From assembly GCF_001457695.1 (NCBI RefSeq), contig NZ_LN831025.1, positions 1,364,001 through 1,428,000 of the forward strand: a DNA stretch of 64,000 bases, read 5' to 3'. Below the pieces are notes generated by a model, which was not told where the DNA came from, searched no databases, and was given only the letters and a program-made list of their open reading frames with translations. The DNA is from Campylobacter jejuni (lineage in GTDB: Bacteria > Campylobacterota > Campylobacteria > Campylobacterales > Campylobacteraceae). The position numbers and the translations under genes are program-made. The stretch's first letter is position 1; every line of letters begins with the position of its first letter. Positions 47,480-57,786 of this stretch are shown in pieces.

Positions 47480-50400
47480 TCAAAAACGTTTTCCCACTGA
47501 ACTCATTAAATGCAATTCATAGGCATTATGAGAAAATCTATTCATTAACATAAACTGCCAAAATACATTGTTTTTATATAAAAATTCTGAATTAAAACCT
47601 TGACTTAAAATATTATCTTTTAATTTATATTTTTGAATAAAAGCAATAGGAAAATCAACAAAACTAGCCTTATTTTCTAAAGTTCTTCCATAAATTCTTT
47701 TTTCAAAAATTACAAAAGTAGAAAAAGAAGCTTGATAATCATCTTGCTCTATATTTTTAGCAAGATTAAAACCTAAATTTGCATTTATGCTATGATGTTT
47801 TAAACTTTCATAATTTTTAGCAAAAGGACTTTTATTTTCTTTAAAATCTTCTTGATAAAAAAAACTATGTGTAAAATACATTAAAGGATTAAAAATAAAA
47901 TCTTGACCTAAAATAATATCTTTAGTTACACCAAGCTGGGCTGAAGTTTGCAATGTTTTATATTTGCCTTCAATTGGCTGCTCTACTACAAAACGATTAA
48001 GAGTATTAAATCCTACACCTATACCTAATCCACTTAATATTTTTATAAAATCTAAATCATGGTTATAATTAAGCAATAAATCCATGTTATAACTCTTCAA
48101 ATCACTACCATTATTAAAATTAAATTTAGCGCTAGAAAGAGATAAAGCATAAGCTAAAAAGCCTGATGAGAAATTTTCTCCTAAAGAGATATTAGCACCT
48201 GTTTTTTGACCTGAAAAATCTTTATCTTTATAGTATTTATAACTTGGAGTAAGATGCCAAAAATATTCTTCATTGCTAAAAATTCTAGGTAAATAAGTAC
48301 TAGCAAGTAAGATATTATTGTTTTGTGCAAAATTATTAATATTAAGAGGATGAAGGGTAAATAACATATTATTTTGCATTAAATTAGATTGATTATGATT
48401 ACTAAAAGTGCTTAAATACCCTGAACCTTCTATTCTATTTAATTTAGTCTTTACATCTATTCCATTATCTAAAGAAGCAAAAAATTCCTGATAAGTCTGA
48501 CTCAAGTCTGCCCTAGATCGCAATTGTCTTAAAGCATTTCCCAAGCTTGTATTAGGAATTTCGTAAGCATTTGGCTTTAAATTAGGTTTTATTAAGGTTT
48601 TATTAATACTCACTAAATCATCACTTAAAACAAAATCAAAATTTAAAGCATAGGTATTTTGTATCAAAACATGATTAAAAGATGATAAACTTTTTTCCAA
48701 ATCTCCCAAATTAATTTTCACTGGCTTATTTAAGATATAGTATTTAGGTAAAGGAATATATTCTAAATTCCCGCTCTTAATATCATAAGTTTTTGCAATC
48801 AGTTTAGAATTTTTATAATTACCAAAATCAAGTTGCAATTTAGAATCAACTCCTTCTTGAGTATAAGTTCCTTGCACGGTTAAATCATTCAAATCTTCAT
48901 TTCCAGGTCTAACTATGCCTTTATTGTTTAAATTTTGCCCTACAATACCATTACCGCTTAATATTGCTTTTTGTTCTACATAAGCATTATTTTTAACTTT
49001 TCCTTTAAGCTTTAATTCTCCTTGTTTGATTAAAGTTGCACCCTCATAAGTATTTTGACCACTGATAATCAAAATACCTTCACCTTCTTTCGATAATCCT
49101 ATGTTAAGATTAGCTAAATGTGTAGGTTTATTAATAGCACTTGATAAATGAGTACTTTCATCCCATTTTCTTTGACTAATATCATTAGAAAATTCAGCAT
49201 CATAACCTGCAGTGTTTATAGTATAATAAGCTGTATTAGGTTCTTGCTCATATTTTAATACATCCTGATCACTGAGTCTGTTTGCATCTAAAATACTCAG
49301 TCCTTTTAACGCCTTTTGTGCATCTAAAATTCCTTGTCCAAATAATTCTTCTTTCTCAACTCTAACTACTCCATTAATAGAACTAATAGTGGAAGTATTA
49401 AGTTTTTGTGACTGCGCACTATCTCTATTATCCCAAATATAATCACTATAATCAATCCATTGTCCATTAACTTGAACTTGTATTCCATTGTAAAGCTGTT
49501 TTAAATCCCGTTTTATTTCATCTTCTATCCCAGGTGGATCTTGCGAAATATACACAATAAGAAATTTAGGTTGATTTGTTCCATCGGTTACTTGTTTAAC
49601 AGTAAATTTTGGAGCCTTATAATTTTTATTTGCTGTACTTAATAGTATATCAGCAATTTGCTTACCATCCAAAAAGGGGAAATTTTGCTTGACCAGTGCC
49701 GCTGTTCCACTTACCATAGGTGCTGCCATAGAAGTTCCACTTTTTTTTGTAAACTTATCATTAGTGCTTGAATCAACATTATTAATATTTACTCCAGCAG
49801 CAACTAAAGAAAAATTCGTAGCTCCCTTAAAACCATTACTAAAATCAGCCAAACCTTGACTTTTAATTATTAAAGTCCCATCTGATTCTAAAGTAATCTC
49901 ATTTGCATCCAAAGCTCCAACAGCCAACCAAGCTCTTAAAGATTCATCATAACTTGGTAAAATCGCATGCAAAGCAGGGCTAAGAATTCCTTCATTACCA
50001 GCAGCAAATACATTTAATACTCCCTTGTCCTTGCTAAGCCTCATCATATCATTAGCAACCTTATCTGCTTTCATAACATATTCCAAAGGAGTATTACAGA
50101 TATTATAGCTTGTCCCTTGATTAGTTTGAGTACAATCTACTAATCCAGAATTTGAAGCCTTAAGATTAAAATAAGGATAAAAATTAATACCCCAGCTATT
50201 ATTAATAATACTCACATCTTTGAAAAAATTATAAATATCAGGAATTTGAGTGTAAGAGCCATTTGGAAACACCCCAGCTCCATAAAATTTTGCCCCATAA
50301 GCCACTCCATAAGGTTTGCTATCGCCTATCTTTGCTCCAACAGCTATACCTGCTACATGACTTCCGTGTGTTGATTTTTTCAAATCAGGTATAAGCTGTT

Positions 50401-50605
50401 TCCCAGCTGTATCAGTAGGATAAGTAGACTTTAAAATCTTATCCTTTAAACTAATATGATCTTGATTAAAAGCATCATCGGCTACACCTATTATAATAGT
50501 ATCTCCGCTATACCCTAGCTTATGTACTTTATCAATATGATGAAGTTCAAATTCGCTTAAAGCAAAAAGTTTACAAACTAAAGTTAAACAAAAAAATTTT
50601 TTCAT
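47480..50605 (-). CDS. S8 serine protease autotransporter
   Basis: The protein is 1041 residues. A short signal peptide (MKKFFCLTLVCKLFA) is followed by a subtilisin-like domain with Asp43/44 (GVADDAFNQDH), His80 (STHGSHVAG), Asn204 (AAGNEG) and Ser292 (SGTSMAAPMVSG). A linker with an autotransporter-associated repeat lies near residues 520-580 (GQNTYEGATLIKQGEL). The last 280 residues form an outer membrane barrel ending VGKRF. All catalytic residues are intact, unlike the broken autotransporter at 40631-42885. The homologue is Cj1365c, a secreted protease. The gene starts two bases after the glmS stop. Confidence 0.92.
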   Translation of the reverse strand: MKKFFCLTLVCKLFALSEFELHHIDKVHKLGYSGDTIIIGVADDAFNQDHISLKDKILKSTYPTDTAGKQLIPDLKKSTHGSHVAGIAVGAKIGDSKPYGVAYGAKFYGAGVFPNGSYTQIPDIYNFFKDVSIINNSWGINFYPYFNLKASNSGLVDCTQTNQGTSYNICNTPLEYVMKADKVANDMMRLSKDKGVLNVFAAGNEGILSPALHAILPSYDESLRAWLAVGALDANEITLESDGTLIIKSQGLADFSNGFKGATNFSLVAAGVNINNVDSSTNDKFTKKSGTSMAAPMVSGTAALVKQNFPFLDGKQIADILLSTANKNYKAPKFTVKQVTDGTNQPKFLIVYISQDPPGIEDEIKRDLKQLYNGIQVQVNGQWIDYSDYIWDNRDSAQSQKLNTSTISSINGVVRVEKEELFGQGILDAQKALKGLSILDANRLSDQDVLKYEQEPNTAYYTINTAGYDAEFSNDISQRKWDESTHLSSAINKPTHLANLNIGLSKEGEGILIISGQNTYEGATLIKQGELKLKGKVKNNAYVEQKAILSGNGIVGQNLNNKGIVRPGNEDLNDLTVQGTYTQEGVDSKLQLDFGNYKNSKLIAKTYDIKSGNLEYIPLPKYYILNKPVKINLGDLEKSLSSFNHVLIQNTYALNFDFVLSDDLVSINKTLIKPNLKPNAYEIPNTSLGNALRQLRSRADLSQTYQEFFASLDNGIDVKTKLNRIEGSGYLSTFSNHNQSNLMQNNMLFTLHPLNINNFAQNNNILLASTYLPRIFSNEEYFWHLTPSYKYYKDKDFSGQKTGANISLGENFSSGFLAYALSLSSAKFNFNNGSDLKSYNMDLLLNYNHDLDFIKILSGLGIGVGFNTLNRFVVEQPIEGKYKTLQTSAQLGVTKDIILGQDFIFNPLMYFTHSFFYQEDFKENKSPFAKNYESLKHHSINANLGFNLAKNIEQDDYQASFSTFVIFEKRIYGRTLENKASFVDFPIAFIQKYKLKDNILSQGFNSEFLYKNNVFWQFMLMNRFSHNAYELHLMSSVGKRF

Positions 50606-50607
50606 TT

Positions 50608-52404
50608 CTATTCTACCGTTACGCTTTTAGCCAAATTCCTTGGCATATCCACATCATTGCCAAGTCTTATGGAAATTTCCATCGCTAAAAGTTGAGTAAT
50701 TACCATCATTTCAAAAAATTCACACATATAATGATCTTGCTCATTGGTTTTTATAAAATCATCACTTAAATCAAATTCTAAAGGTGAAATGCTAAGCACT
50801 GTAGAATCCCTAGCAATAAGCTCTTCAACATTTGATTTTGTTTTTTCATAAAGCATATGCTTTGGCATTAAAGCTATAGTATAAAGTTTAGAATCAGCCA
50901 GAGCAATAGGGCCGTGTTTCATCTCTCCTGCAGGATAACCCTCAGCGTGAAGATAAGATAATTCTTTAAGTTTCAAAGCTCCTTCTAAGGCCAAAGGATA
51001 AAACACATCTCTGCCTATAAAGAAAAAGCCATGTCCATCTAAATAACGCTTAGATAAACGATGAATTTTTTCATGTAAAGCCTGTTTTACACTCACGCAA
51101 TTTGGAGTATGTAAAAGTGCTTTAATTTCAGCAGAAACATTTAAATTTCTTTTTTGTGCCATAAAAATAGCAAGCATCCAAAGTGTTAAAACCTGAGTGG
51201 CAAAAGCTTTAGTTGAAGCAACTCCTTTTTCTATACCCGCACGAGTTAAAAGACTTAGGTGTGCTAAACGCACTATATTAGAATTATCCACATTGCAAAT
51301 TGCAAAAGTCTTAGCACCCTGCTCTTTTGCAATCTTTAAAGCCTCTAAAGTGTCTGCTGTTTCTCCACTTTGAGAAATAACGATAAATAAAGAATCTTTT
51401 TTTATAATTGCTTCACGGTAGCGAAATTCACTTGCAATTTCTACTTTAGCTTTAACTTTAGCAATTCTTTCAAACAAATAAGCACTTGCCATTGCAGCAT
51501 GATAGCTTGTTCCACAAGCACAAAGCGTGATTTCATCTACTTGACTTAAATCTTCATTGTTTAGCTCATCAAAAACGACTTCATCGCCTTGAATACGCCC
51601 CATTAAAACTTCACTCATCACGCGACTTTGTTCATAAATTTCTTTTTCCATAAAAAAACGAAAGCCGTCTTTTTTTGCATAAGCCTTATCACCTGAAAGC
51701 TTAGAAAAACAAAGTGATTTTAAAATATCATTTTCATAAACGACAAGCTCATCTTTACTCGCGTATCCCAAGCTTAAATCTTCAAGATACATTACCTCAT
51801 CACAACTTCCTATCAAAGGCGCATCACCTGAAGAAAAATACCATTCTTTATTTGCATTTTTACCGATAATCAAAGGAGCAGCATTTTTTGCAAAATACAC
51901 ATGATTGGGATCTTTTTTTGTTACTAACAAAGTAGCAAAAGCACCGCGAAGTTCTTTGATGGTTTTTTGCCAAGCTTCAAAAACTCCCAAATTTCTTGCA
52001 TAAAATTCAAAAAGCTGAACAATCACTTCTGTATCTGTTTGACTTAAAAAACTCACGCCTTCTTTTTCAAGTTTATCTTTAATTTCTTTATAATTTTCTA
52101 TAATACCATTGTGAATCACGCAAGAATACTGTCCTAAATGAGGGTGTGCGTTGATTTCAGTAGGTTTACCATGGGTTGCCCATCTTGTATGACCTACAGC
52201 AAAACCATAACCTTGACTTTCAAAATCTGTGCATTTATTCGCCAAATTTTCAAGCTTTCCTACAGCTTTAAAAAAACTAAGTTCGCCTTCTTGCATCACT
52301 GCCATACCCGCACTATCATAGCCACGATATTCTAATTCTTTAAGTCCATTTAGTATAATTTGTTTTTTTTCATTATTTCCTATATAGCCTACGATTCCAC
52401 ACAT
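50608..52404 (-). CDS. glmS: Glucosamine-6-phosphate synthase
   Basis: GlmS makes glucosamine-6-phosphate from fructose-6-phosphate and glutamine, feeding peptidoglycan, LOS and the sugar precursors of flagellar glycans. The protein is 598 residues from the ATG at 52404, which places the catalytic Cys directly after Met (MCGIVGY); an in-frame ATG four codons earlier is ignored for this reason. A glutaminase domain comes first, then two SIS domains (CGTSYHAAMAS, SQSGETADT). It ends with NLAKSVTVE. The upstream GlnD-like gene ends four bases before. Confidence 0.96.
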   Translation of the reverse strand: MCGIVGYIGNNEKKQIILNGLKELEYRGYDSAGMAVMQEGELSFFKAVGKLENLANKCTDFESQGYGFAVGHTRWATHGKPTEINAHPHLGQYSCVIHNGIIENYKEIKDKLEKEGVSFLSQTDTEVIVQLFEFYARNLGVFEAWQKTIKELRGAFATLLVTKKDPNHVYFAKNAAPLIIGKNANKEWYFSSGDAPLIGSCDEVMYLEDLSLGYASKDELVVYENDILKSLCFSKLSGDKAYAKKDGFRFFMEKEIYEQSRVMSEVLMGRIQGDEVVFDELNNEDLSQVDEITLCACGTSYHAAMASAYLFERIAKVKAKVEIASEFRYREAIIKKDSLFIVISQSGETADTLEALKIAKEQGAKTFAICNVDNSNIVRLAHLSLLTRAGIEKGVASTKAFATQVLTLWMLAIFMAQKRNLNVSAEIKALLHTPNCVSVKQALHEKIHRLSKRYLDGHGFFFIGRDVFYPLALEGALKLKELSYLHAEGYPAGEMKHGPIALADSKLYTIALMPKHMLYEKTKSNVEELIARDSTVLSISPLEFDLSDDFIKTNEQDHYMCEFFEMMVITQLLAMEISIRLGNDVDMPRNLAKSVTVE

Positions 52405-52408
52405 TTTT

Positions 52409-54757
52409 TTACTCACTTATTAATAAATTAACTAACTTTTGCTCGCTATGTTCTAATTTTTCATTCTTTTGAAAAATAAAAATATTACGCGTCCTTTGTC
52501 TTATGGTTTGAATTTTTGCTGCACATAAAACAAGTTCAAGTTCATTAAAAACATTCATCAAATACGCCATTAAACCTTGCTGATCTTTAGTATTAAGACC
52601 TAATTTGGCATACATTTTAGAATAGTTTAAGTCTAATTTTAACTCCTCTTTTTTAATGATTGGCTTTTTAATTTTTTTCAAATTAAAACCAGAAAGATTT
52701 GAATTTAAAAGCTCACAAAGTTTTAGTTTTTGCTCATCACTGATAATATTATCATATTCAAACCTTAAATAAATTTTATCATCAAAAAGTTCAAAAAAAT
52801 TCATAAAAATAAGATTTAAATTTGTTAAAGAACTTAAAATAATGGCAATATTAAAATGAAGTGGTGCAACAATTTGCAAACTAAGATTTGTTTCATTACT
52901 AAACCAAAATTTAAAATCATTTTCTTTGGCTAATTTAGAAATCATAACAATATCTTCAAAAGTATTTTTTATAATAAAAAGATTTGATTTGATATGTATG
53001 ATTTTATCCTGCAAAATTTCATCTTGCTCTAAAAAAATCTTACTTCTTTTAAGTGTTAATTCTTTTTTTACCCTTCTTGCACTTTCTTCAAGTAGATTTT
53101 CATCTTCAAAACCTTGTTTTGCATTTTCTAAAAGTTTATCAAGAACTCTAAAATAAAAAGCATTATAATTTAAAGCCTTAGCCTTTAGCCAAGTTAAAGT
53201 ATATAAAAGCTCTAAATTTTCTAAATTTTCTAGCTTAGAAACCAAACTACTTACAACAATAGGATTGTATATATCTTCTTTTTCTACAAGATCTTTTAAG
53301 GCATTATTGTTTTTAAATATTTTAAGACCCCATTCTAAAATTTCATTCTTTAAATCAAATTTGGAACAATACGCTCTATATATGCCTGCTAAAGAAATTT
53401 CATTTTCACTTTCTATAGCACTTAAAAGTATCACAAGCTTTAAAATCATTTTTTCATCGGTTTTAAGTTTTTGGAGTACCTCAAGCTCATCTTCGTATTT
53501 TTCAAATTCACTTAACATAAGAAAAACTTGCTCATCAAAACTATAATTTCCTTCTTCATCGCTTAAAAAACGAACTGTCCAAAAAGGCTTGCATAAATCT
53601 TTTAAAATTCCACTATCAAGCAAAAGTTTTAAAACACAAAAACTATGCCTTTTATAAAAAATTTTCTCAAAAAGTATTAAAGCTTTTTCTATATCTTTTT
53701 TACCGTATTTCAATCTTCTTAGGGCAAAAACCAAGTGAAGATCGAAAATAACCTGTTTATCTTCAAGTTTTAATAAGTATTCTAAAACTTCCACAAGAGT
53801 TTTAAATTTATATTCTTGTTTAAGAGTATGATTTAATCCATCTTGAATTTGCTTTGCTAAAAAGTGTGTATAAAAACCTATAGTATGCATACTTTGTAAA
53901 GCCTTTTGAACCAACAACTCATTTGCTCCAAAATGTTTTTTAGCTTTTTTATACATTAATTCACTCAAATCATGAACATTAATAAGTAAAAACTCATCCT
54001 CATCTTTAGCACTTAATAAATTCATCGCTGATTTTAAAGAAAGTAAAAAATCTCCAGCTAAACGCAACTCGCTTAAATTTTTTTCATCTATAAAATTTAA
54101 AGCATAATTTTTTGGAGAAGTCTTAAAAAGAACAAGCAAACTCTCTAAGGATCTTAAATGATTTAATCCGCCAAAATCTTTTAAGATATTAAATTCCTGC
54201 TTTATAAATGGAATATCAAATTCTTTAAAATTTTCTAGCAAAAGCTTGGCAAAATCATTTTTATTTTCTTTTAAAATACTCTCAAATTTTGTCTTAATCC
54301 CTTTAAATAAAATCCTAGAACCACATATGAAACGAGTTTGTATTATAGAAGTCTTAAGCTCATTGCTAGCATTATAAAGTCCGTTAAATTCTAAGATAAC
54401 AGAGTCAATTTGCAAATGCGCATCATTTAAAATTTCGATAAAAGCCTTAATCATAGGTTTTAAATGAAAAGCCTTAATATCTTTATAAACAAAAATCAAA
54501 GAAATACTTTCATTAAAACAAAGACTATTATTTGCATATGCTTTGCTTGCTAAAACACAAAAAGGGATATTATCACCTGGAGGTGAAAAATCATCAAAAT
54601 AATCTTTAAGAACTATATCATAAGCTTTTTTTATGAAATTATCCATATTTTTAGAATGATATAAGCTAAACGCCCCTTGCTTAAGAAAAAATTTTCTACA
54701 ACTTTGGGTATAGGAACTAAGATTTTTTTTAAAAATTTCTAATTCTTTATTTAACAA
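52409..54757 (-). CDS. GlnD-like protein with degenerate nucleotidyltransferase site
   Basis: The 782-residue protein starts at TTG (54757). The middle is helical, and the C terminus has an ACT-like segment, NTKDQQGLMAYLMNVFNELE then VLCAAKIQTI, as in the end of the PII uridylyltransferase GlnD. The N-terminal nucleotidyltransferase region (about 65-94) should read G-(S/G)-x-SDIDLL; instead I see FNESISLIFVY, with Ser84 and Ser86 where the two metal-binding Asp belong. The GG before it is also lost. So it may sense amino acids without transferring UMP. The homologue is Cj1367c. Confidence 0.72.
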   Translation of the reverse strand: MLNKELEIFKKNLSSYTQSCRKFFLKQGAFSLYHSKNMDNFIKKAYDIVLKDYFDDFSPPGDNIPFCVLASKAYANNSLCFNESISLIFVYKDIKAFHLKPMIKAFIEILNDAHLQIDSVILEFNGLYNASNELKTSIIQTRFICGSRILFKGIKTKFESILKENKNDFAKLLLENFKEFDIPFIKQEFNILKDFGGLNHLRSLESLLVLFKTSPKNYALNFIDEKNLSELRLAGDFLLSLKSAMNLLSAKDEDEFLLINVHDLSELMYKKAKKHFGANELLVQKALQSMHTIGFYTHFLAKQIQDGLNHTLKQEYKFKTLVEVLEYLLKLEDKQVIFDLHLVFALRRLKYGKKDIEKALILFEKIFYKRHSFCVLKLLLDSGILKDLCKPFWTVRFLSDEEGNYSFDEQVFLMLSEFEKYEDELEVLQKLKTDEKMILKLVILLSAIESENEISLAGIYRAYCSKFDLKNEILEWGLKIFKNNNALKDLVEKEDIYNPIVVSSLVSKLENLENLELLYTLTWLKAKALNYNAFYFRVLDKLLENAKQGFEDENLLEESARRVKKELTLKRSKIFLEQDEILQDKIIHIKSNLFIIKNTFEDIVMISKLAKENDFKFWFSNETNLSLQIVAPLHFNIAIILSSLTNLNLIFMNFFELFDDKIYLRFEYDNIISDEQKLKLCELLNSNLSGFNLKKIKKPIIKKEELKLDLNYSKMYAKLGLNTKDQQGLMAYLMNVFNELELVLCAAKIQTIRQRTRNIFIFQKNEKLEHSEQKLVNLLISE

Positions 54758-54850
54758 AATTTCTACTCTCTTTAAATTTTAATAATAATCTTAACAAAAA
54801 TATCTTTTATTTTGGCTTTTTCTATAAACTCTTTTTCAGTAAGCAAAAAT

Positions 54851-54856
54851 TATAAT
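54851..54856 (+). promoter_or_regulatory. -10 promoter box for mqnE operon
   Basis: A perfect TATAAT lies 36 bases before the mqnE ATG, preceded by T-rich tracts at about 20-base spacing. Confidence 0.6.
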
Positions 54857-54891
54857 GCTTTATTTAAAAACAGCAAAAGAGTAAAATTAAA

Positions 54892-55956
54892 ATGAAAAAT
54901 TTAATTACCAAACTAGAAAATGAAGAAAGATTAAACCAAGAAGAAGCCAATGCACTTTGGGATCTAGATCTTTTTACCTTAGGCAAATACGCTCACAAAA
55001 AACGCACTAAACTTCATGGAAAAAAAGTCTATTTTAATATCAATCGTCATATCAATCCAACTAATATCTGTGCAGATACCTGTAAATTTTGTGCCTTTTC
55101 AGCACACCGAAAAAATCCTAATCCTTATTTGATGACTCATGAAGAAATCATGAAAATTGTTGATGAAACCGTAAAACGAGAAACTAAAGAAGTGCATATC
55201 GTTTCAGCTCACAACAAAGATACAACTTGGCAGTGGTATTTAGAAATTTTTAAAATGATAAAAGAAAAATATCCCAATCTTCATGTAAAAGCTATGACTG
55301 CTGCTGAGATTGATTTTTTACATCGCCGTTTTAAAATGAGCTATGAAGAAGTGATAGAAAAAATGCTTGAATACGGCGTTGATTCTATGCCTGGGGGTGG
55401 AGCTGAAATTTTTGATGAAGAAGTGCGTAAGAAAATTTGTCATGGAAAAGTTAGCAGTGAAAATTGGCTTAAAATTCATAAACTTTGGCATGAAAAAGGC
55501 AAGCAAAGTAATGCTACCATGCTTTTTGGGCATATAGAAGAAAGACATCACAGGATCGATCATATGTTAAGACTGCGTGATCTTCAAGATCAAACCGGTG
55601 GATTTAATGCTTTTATCCCTCTAGTTTGGCAAAGGGATAATAGCTTTATACAAACTGATAAAATCATGGATAGTGAAGAAATTTTAAAAACCATTGCCAT
55701 TGCTCGTTTAGTGCTTGATAATATTAAAAATATCAAAGCTTACTGGGCAACAATGACTTTAAATTTAGCCATGGTAGCACAAGAATTTGGAGCTAATGAT
55801 TTAGACGGTACCATAGAAAAAGAAAGCATACAGAGTGCAGGTGGTGCAAAATCTGCTAAAGGCACAAGTTTAAAAACTTTTGTCGATATGATAAAAACTT
55901 CAAATCTTATTCCTGTAGAACGCGATAGTTTATACAACGAGCTAAAAACCTACTAA
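54892..55956 (+). CDS. mqnE: Aminofutalosine synthase MqnE (radical SAM)
   Basis: MqnE joins a chorismate-derived enolpyruvyl benzoate to SAM to form aminofutalosine, an early step of the futalosine route to menaquinone. The radical SAM cluster is Cys60, Cys64 and Cys67 in NICADTCKFCAFS. AMTAAEIDFLHRR and PGGGAEIFDEEVR are typical of the MqnE/MqnC group. It has 354 residues. It fits the menaquinone needed by nrfHA and other respiratory enzymes in this organism. The permease follows after nine bases. Confidence 0.92.
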   Translation: MKNLITKLENEERLNQEEANALWDLDLFTLGKYAHKKRTKLHGKKVYFNINRHINPTNICADTCKFCAFSAHRKNPNPYLMTHEEIMKIVDETVKRETKEVHIVSAHNKDTTWQWYLEIFKMIKEKYPNLHVKAMTAAEIDFLHRRFKMSYEEVIEKMLEYGVDSMPGGGAEIFDEEVRKKICHGKVSSENWLKIHKLWHEKGKQSNATMLFGHIEERHHRIDHMLRLRDLQDQTGGFNAFIPLVWQRDNSFIQTDKIMDSEEILKTIAIARLVLDNIKNIKAYWATMTLNLAMVAQEFGANDLDGTIEKESIQSAGGAKSAKGTSLKTFVDMIKTSNLIPVERDSLYNELKTY

Positions 55957-55965
55957 GGAGAAAAA

Positions 55966-57285
55966 ATGGACTTTTTTAAACTCAAAGAAAACAATACGAG
56001 TTTTAAAACTGAAGTTATAGCAGGGCTTACTACTTTTTTGGCTATGGTTTACATTATCCCCGTAAATTCTAGCATAGTAGGAAATACAGGAATGCCCATA
56101 GAAGCTTTAATCACCGCAACAGCTTTAATCACCATAGTTGCAAGTGCTTTTAATGCTTTTTTTGCCAATACTCCTGTAGCTATGAGTGTAGGAATGGGTT
56201 TAAATGCTTATTTTACCTTTGCGGTTTGTTTAGGTCAAAACATAGCTTGGCAAAGTGCCTTAGGAGCTGTTTTTATTTCAAGTATTATTTTTCTCATACT
56301 TTCTTTTACGCATTTTCGTCTTTGGGTAATCCGCAATATCCCAAAAGATTTACGCCTTGCAATTTGTGCGGGCATAGGTTGTTTTATTGCATTTTTAGGC
56401 TTGAGTCAAATGGGTGTGATAATGCATAATAAAGATACTTTAGTCAGTATAGGAAATTTCAAAAGCCCTCATGTGCTTTTTGGAATTTTCACTCTAGCTT
56501 TAATCATCTTTTTTTGGGCTATAAAACTTCGCGGAGCTTTTATTTTGGGGGTATTAGTAAGCTCTATTATTGCTTGGATTTTCCATTTAGACAATGCAAG
56601 TTTTCCTGTGCAAATCTTTTCTTGGCCAAATTTTAGCATGGAAAATGGTTTAGGGGCCATCTTTTTACAACTTGATATCAAAAGTGCCTTAAATATTACT
56701 ATGATACCTATAATTCTTACTTTTTTTATCACTCAACTTTTTGATAGCATAGGAACTATCACAGGTGTGGGTGAAAGAGGAAAGATTTTTGATGATCCCA
56801 AAAATGGAGAAAAAAAACTAAGCAAAACCTTAATGGCAGATGCAACAGGATCAGCCTTAGGAGCTATGACAGGCACTTCTACAGTTACAGCTTTTGTTGA
56901 AAGCACTACAGGAGTTGAAAGCGGAGGAAGAACGGGGCTTACAGCTTTAGTTGTAGCTATTTGTTTTGCTTTTACACTTTTTTTACTGCCACTTTTTAAA
57001 GCTATTCCTGCAAACGCAATATACCCAGTACTTGTAATGGTTGGAATTTTAATGTTCATGGAAGTTAAAAATATAGATTTTAAAGATAGTGCTATAGCCG
57101 TAGCAAGCTTTTTTACTATTATCATGATGCCTTTTACTTACTCCATCACCACAGGTTTTGCTTTTGGTTTTCTTTCTTATTTACTTGTAAGAATTTTTAA
57201 ACGCGAATGGGATAAAATCAACCTTGGCATTATAGTTTTAAGTTTATTATCTTTGGGTAATTTTCTACTTATAGCACTACAATAA
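55966..57285 (+). CDS. NCS2-type purine permease (AzgA-like)
   Basis: The 439-residue membrane protein has 12-14 helices of the nucleobase:cation symporter-2 family, AzgA/PbuG branch. Motifs are TEVIAGLTTFLAMVYIIPVN at residues 15-34 and a conserved GTSTVTAFVESTTGVESGGRTG-like helix region (GALGAMTGTSTVTAFVES). It probably imports adenine, hypoxanthine or guanine. The phosphoribosyltransferase gene directly after it supports a salvage role: import followed by trapping as a nucleotide. Confidence 0.85.
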   Translation: MDFFKLKENNTSFKTEVIAGLTTFLAMVYIIPVNSSIVGNTGMPIEALITATALITIVASAFNAFFANTPVAMSVGMGLNAYFTFAVCLGQNIAWQSALGAVFISSIIFLILSFTHFRLWVIRNIPKDLRLAICAGIGCFIAFLGLSQMGVIMHNKDTLVSIGNFKSPHVLFGIFTLALIIFFWAIKLRGAFILGVLVSSIIAWIFHLDNASFPVQIFSWPNFSMENGLGAIFLQLDIKSALNITMIPIILTFFITQLFDSIGTITGVGERGKIFDDPKNGEKKLSKTLMADATGSALGAMTGTSTVTAFVESTTGVESGGRTGLTALVVAICFAFTLFLLPLFKAIPANAIYPVLVMVGILMFMEVKNIDFKDSAIAVASFFTIIMMPFTYSITTGFAFGFLSYLLVRIFKREWDKINLGIIVLSLLSLGNFLLIALQ

Positions 57286-57298
57286 ATAAGGATATATA

Positions 57299-57742
57299 AT
57301 GATATTTTACTCCTATGAAGAATTTAAAGAAGATGTAAAAATTCTTGCTAAAGAAATTAAAAAAGATTTTAATCCTGATGCACTTTTAGCTATAGCAAGA
57401 GGAGGGATGAGTTTAGGACACTCTTTAGCAGTGGCTTTAAAAACGCGTCAGCTTTTTGCTTTAAACTCAATTCATTACGATAATACAAAAAAACTTGATA
57501 CTATTGAAATTTTCAACATTCCTGATTTAAGCAAGCACAAAAAAATTCTACTCATTGATGATATAGTAGATAGTGGAGAAAGTTTAGCAGAAATAAAAAA
57601 AGTTTTGCTTGAAAAATTTCCTCATATAGAACTTAAAATTGCAACCATTTTTTATAAAAAAACTGCTCTTTTAGAGCCTGATTTTAAAGTAAAAGAAGCT
57701 ACTGAATGGGTGGATTTTTACTGGGATATAAATCTTGATTAA
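57299..57742 (+). CDS. Purine phosphoribosyltransferase-like protein
   Basis: The protein is 147 residues. The PRPP-binding loop ILLIDDIVDSGES is at residues 83-95, and ARGGMSLGHSLA near 33-44 forms the pyrophosphate loop. It probably converts imported xanthine, guanine or hypoxanthine with PRPP to the nucleotide (Gpt/Hpt group). It is unusually close to the permease (13 bases). The exact base cannot be read by eye. Confidence 0.82.
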   Translation: MIFYSYEEFKEDVKILAKEIKKDFNPDALLAIARGGMSLGHSLAVALKTRQLFALNSIHYDNTKKLDTIEIFNIPDLSKHKKILLIDDIVDSGESLAEIKKVLLEKFPHIELKIATIFYKKTALLEPDFKVKEATEWVDFYWDINLD

Positions 57743-57747
57743 AAATT

Positions 57748-57756
57748 TGCTATAAT
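57748..57756 (+). promoter_or_regulatory. Extended -10 promoter for mlaA operon
   Basis: TGC-TATAAT is a full extended -10, 30 bases before the TTG start of mlaA. It overlaps the end of the region after the phosphoribosyltransferase stop. Confidence 0.72.
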
Positions 57757-57786
57757 TTTACTTTTAAAATTTTTAGGAGTTTTTGC

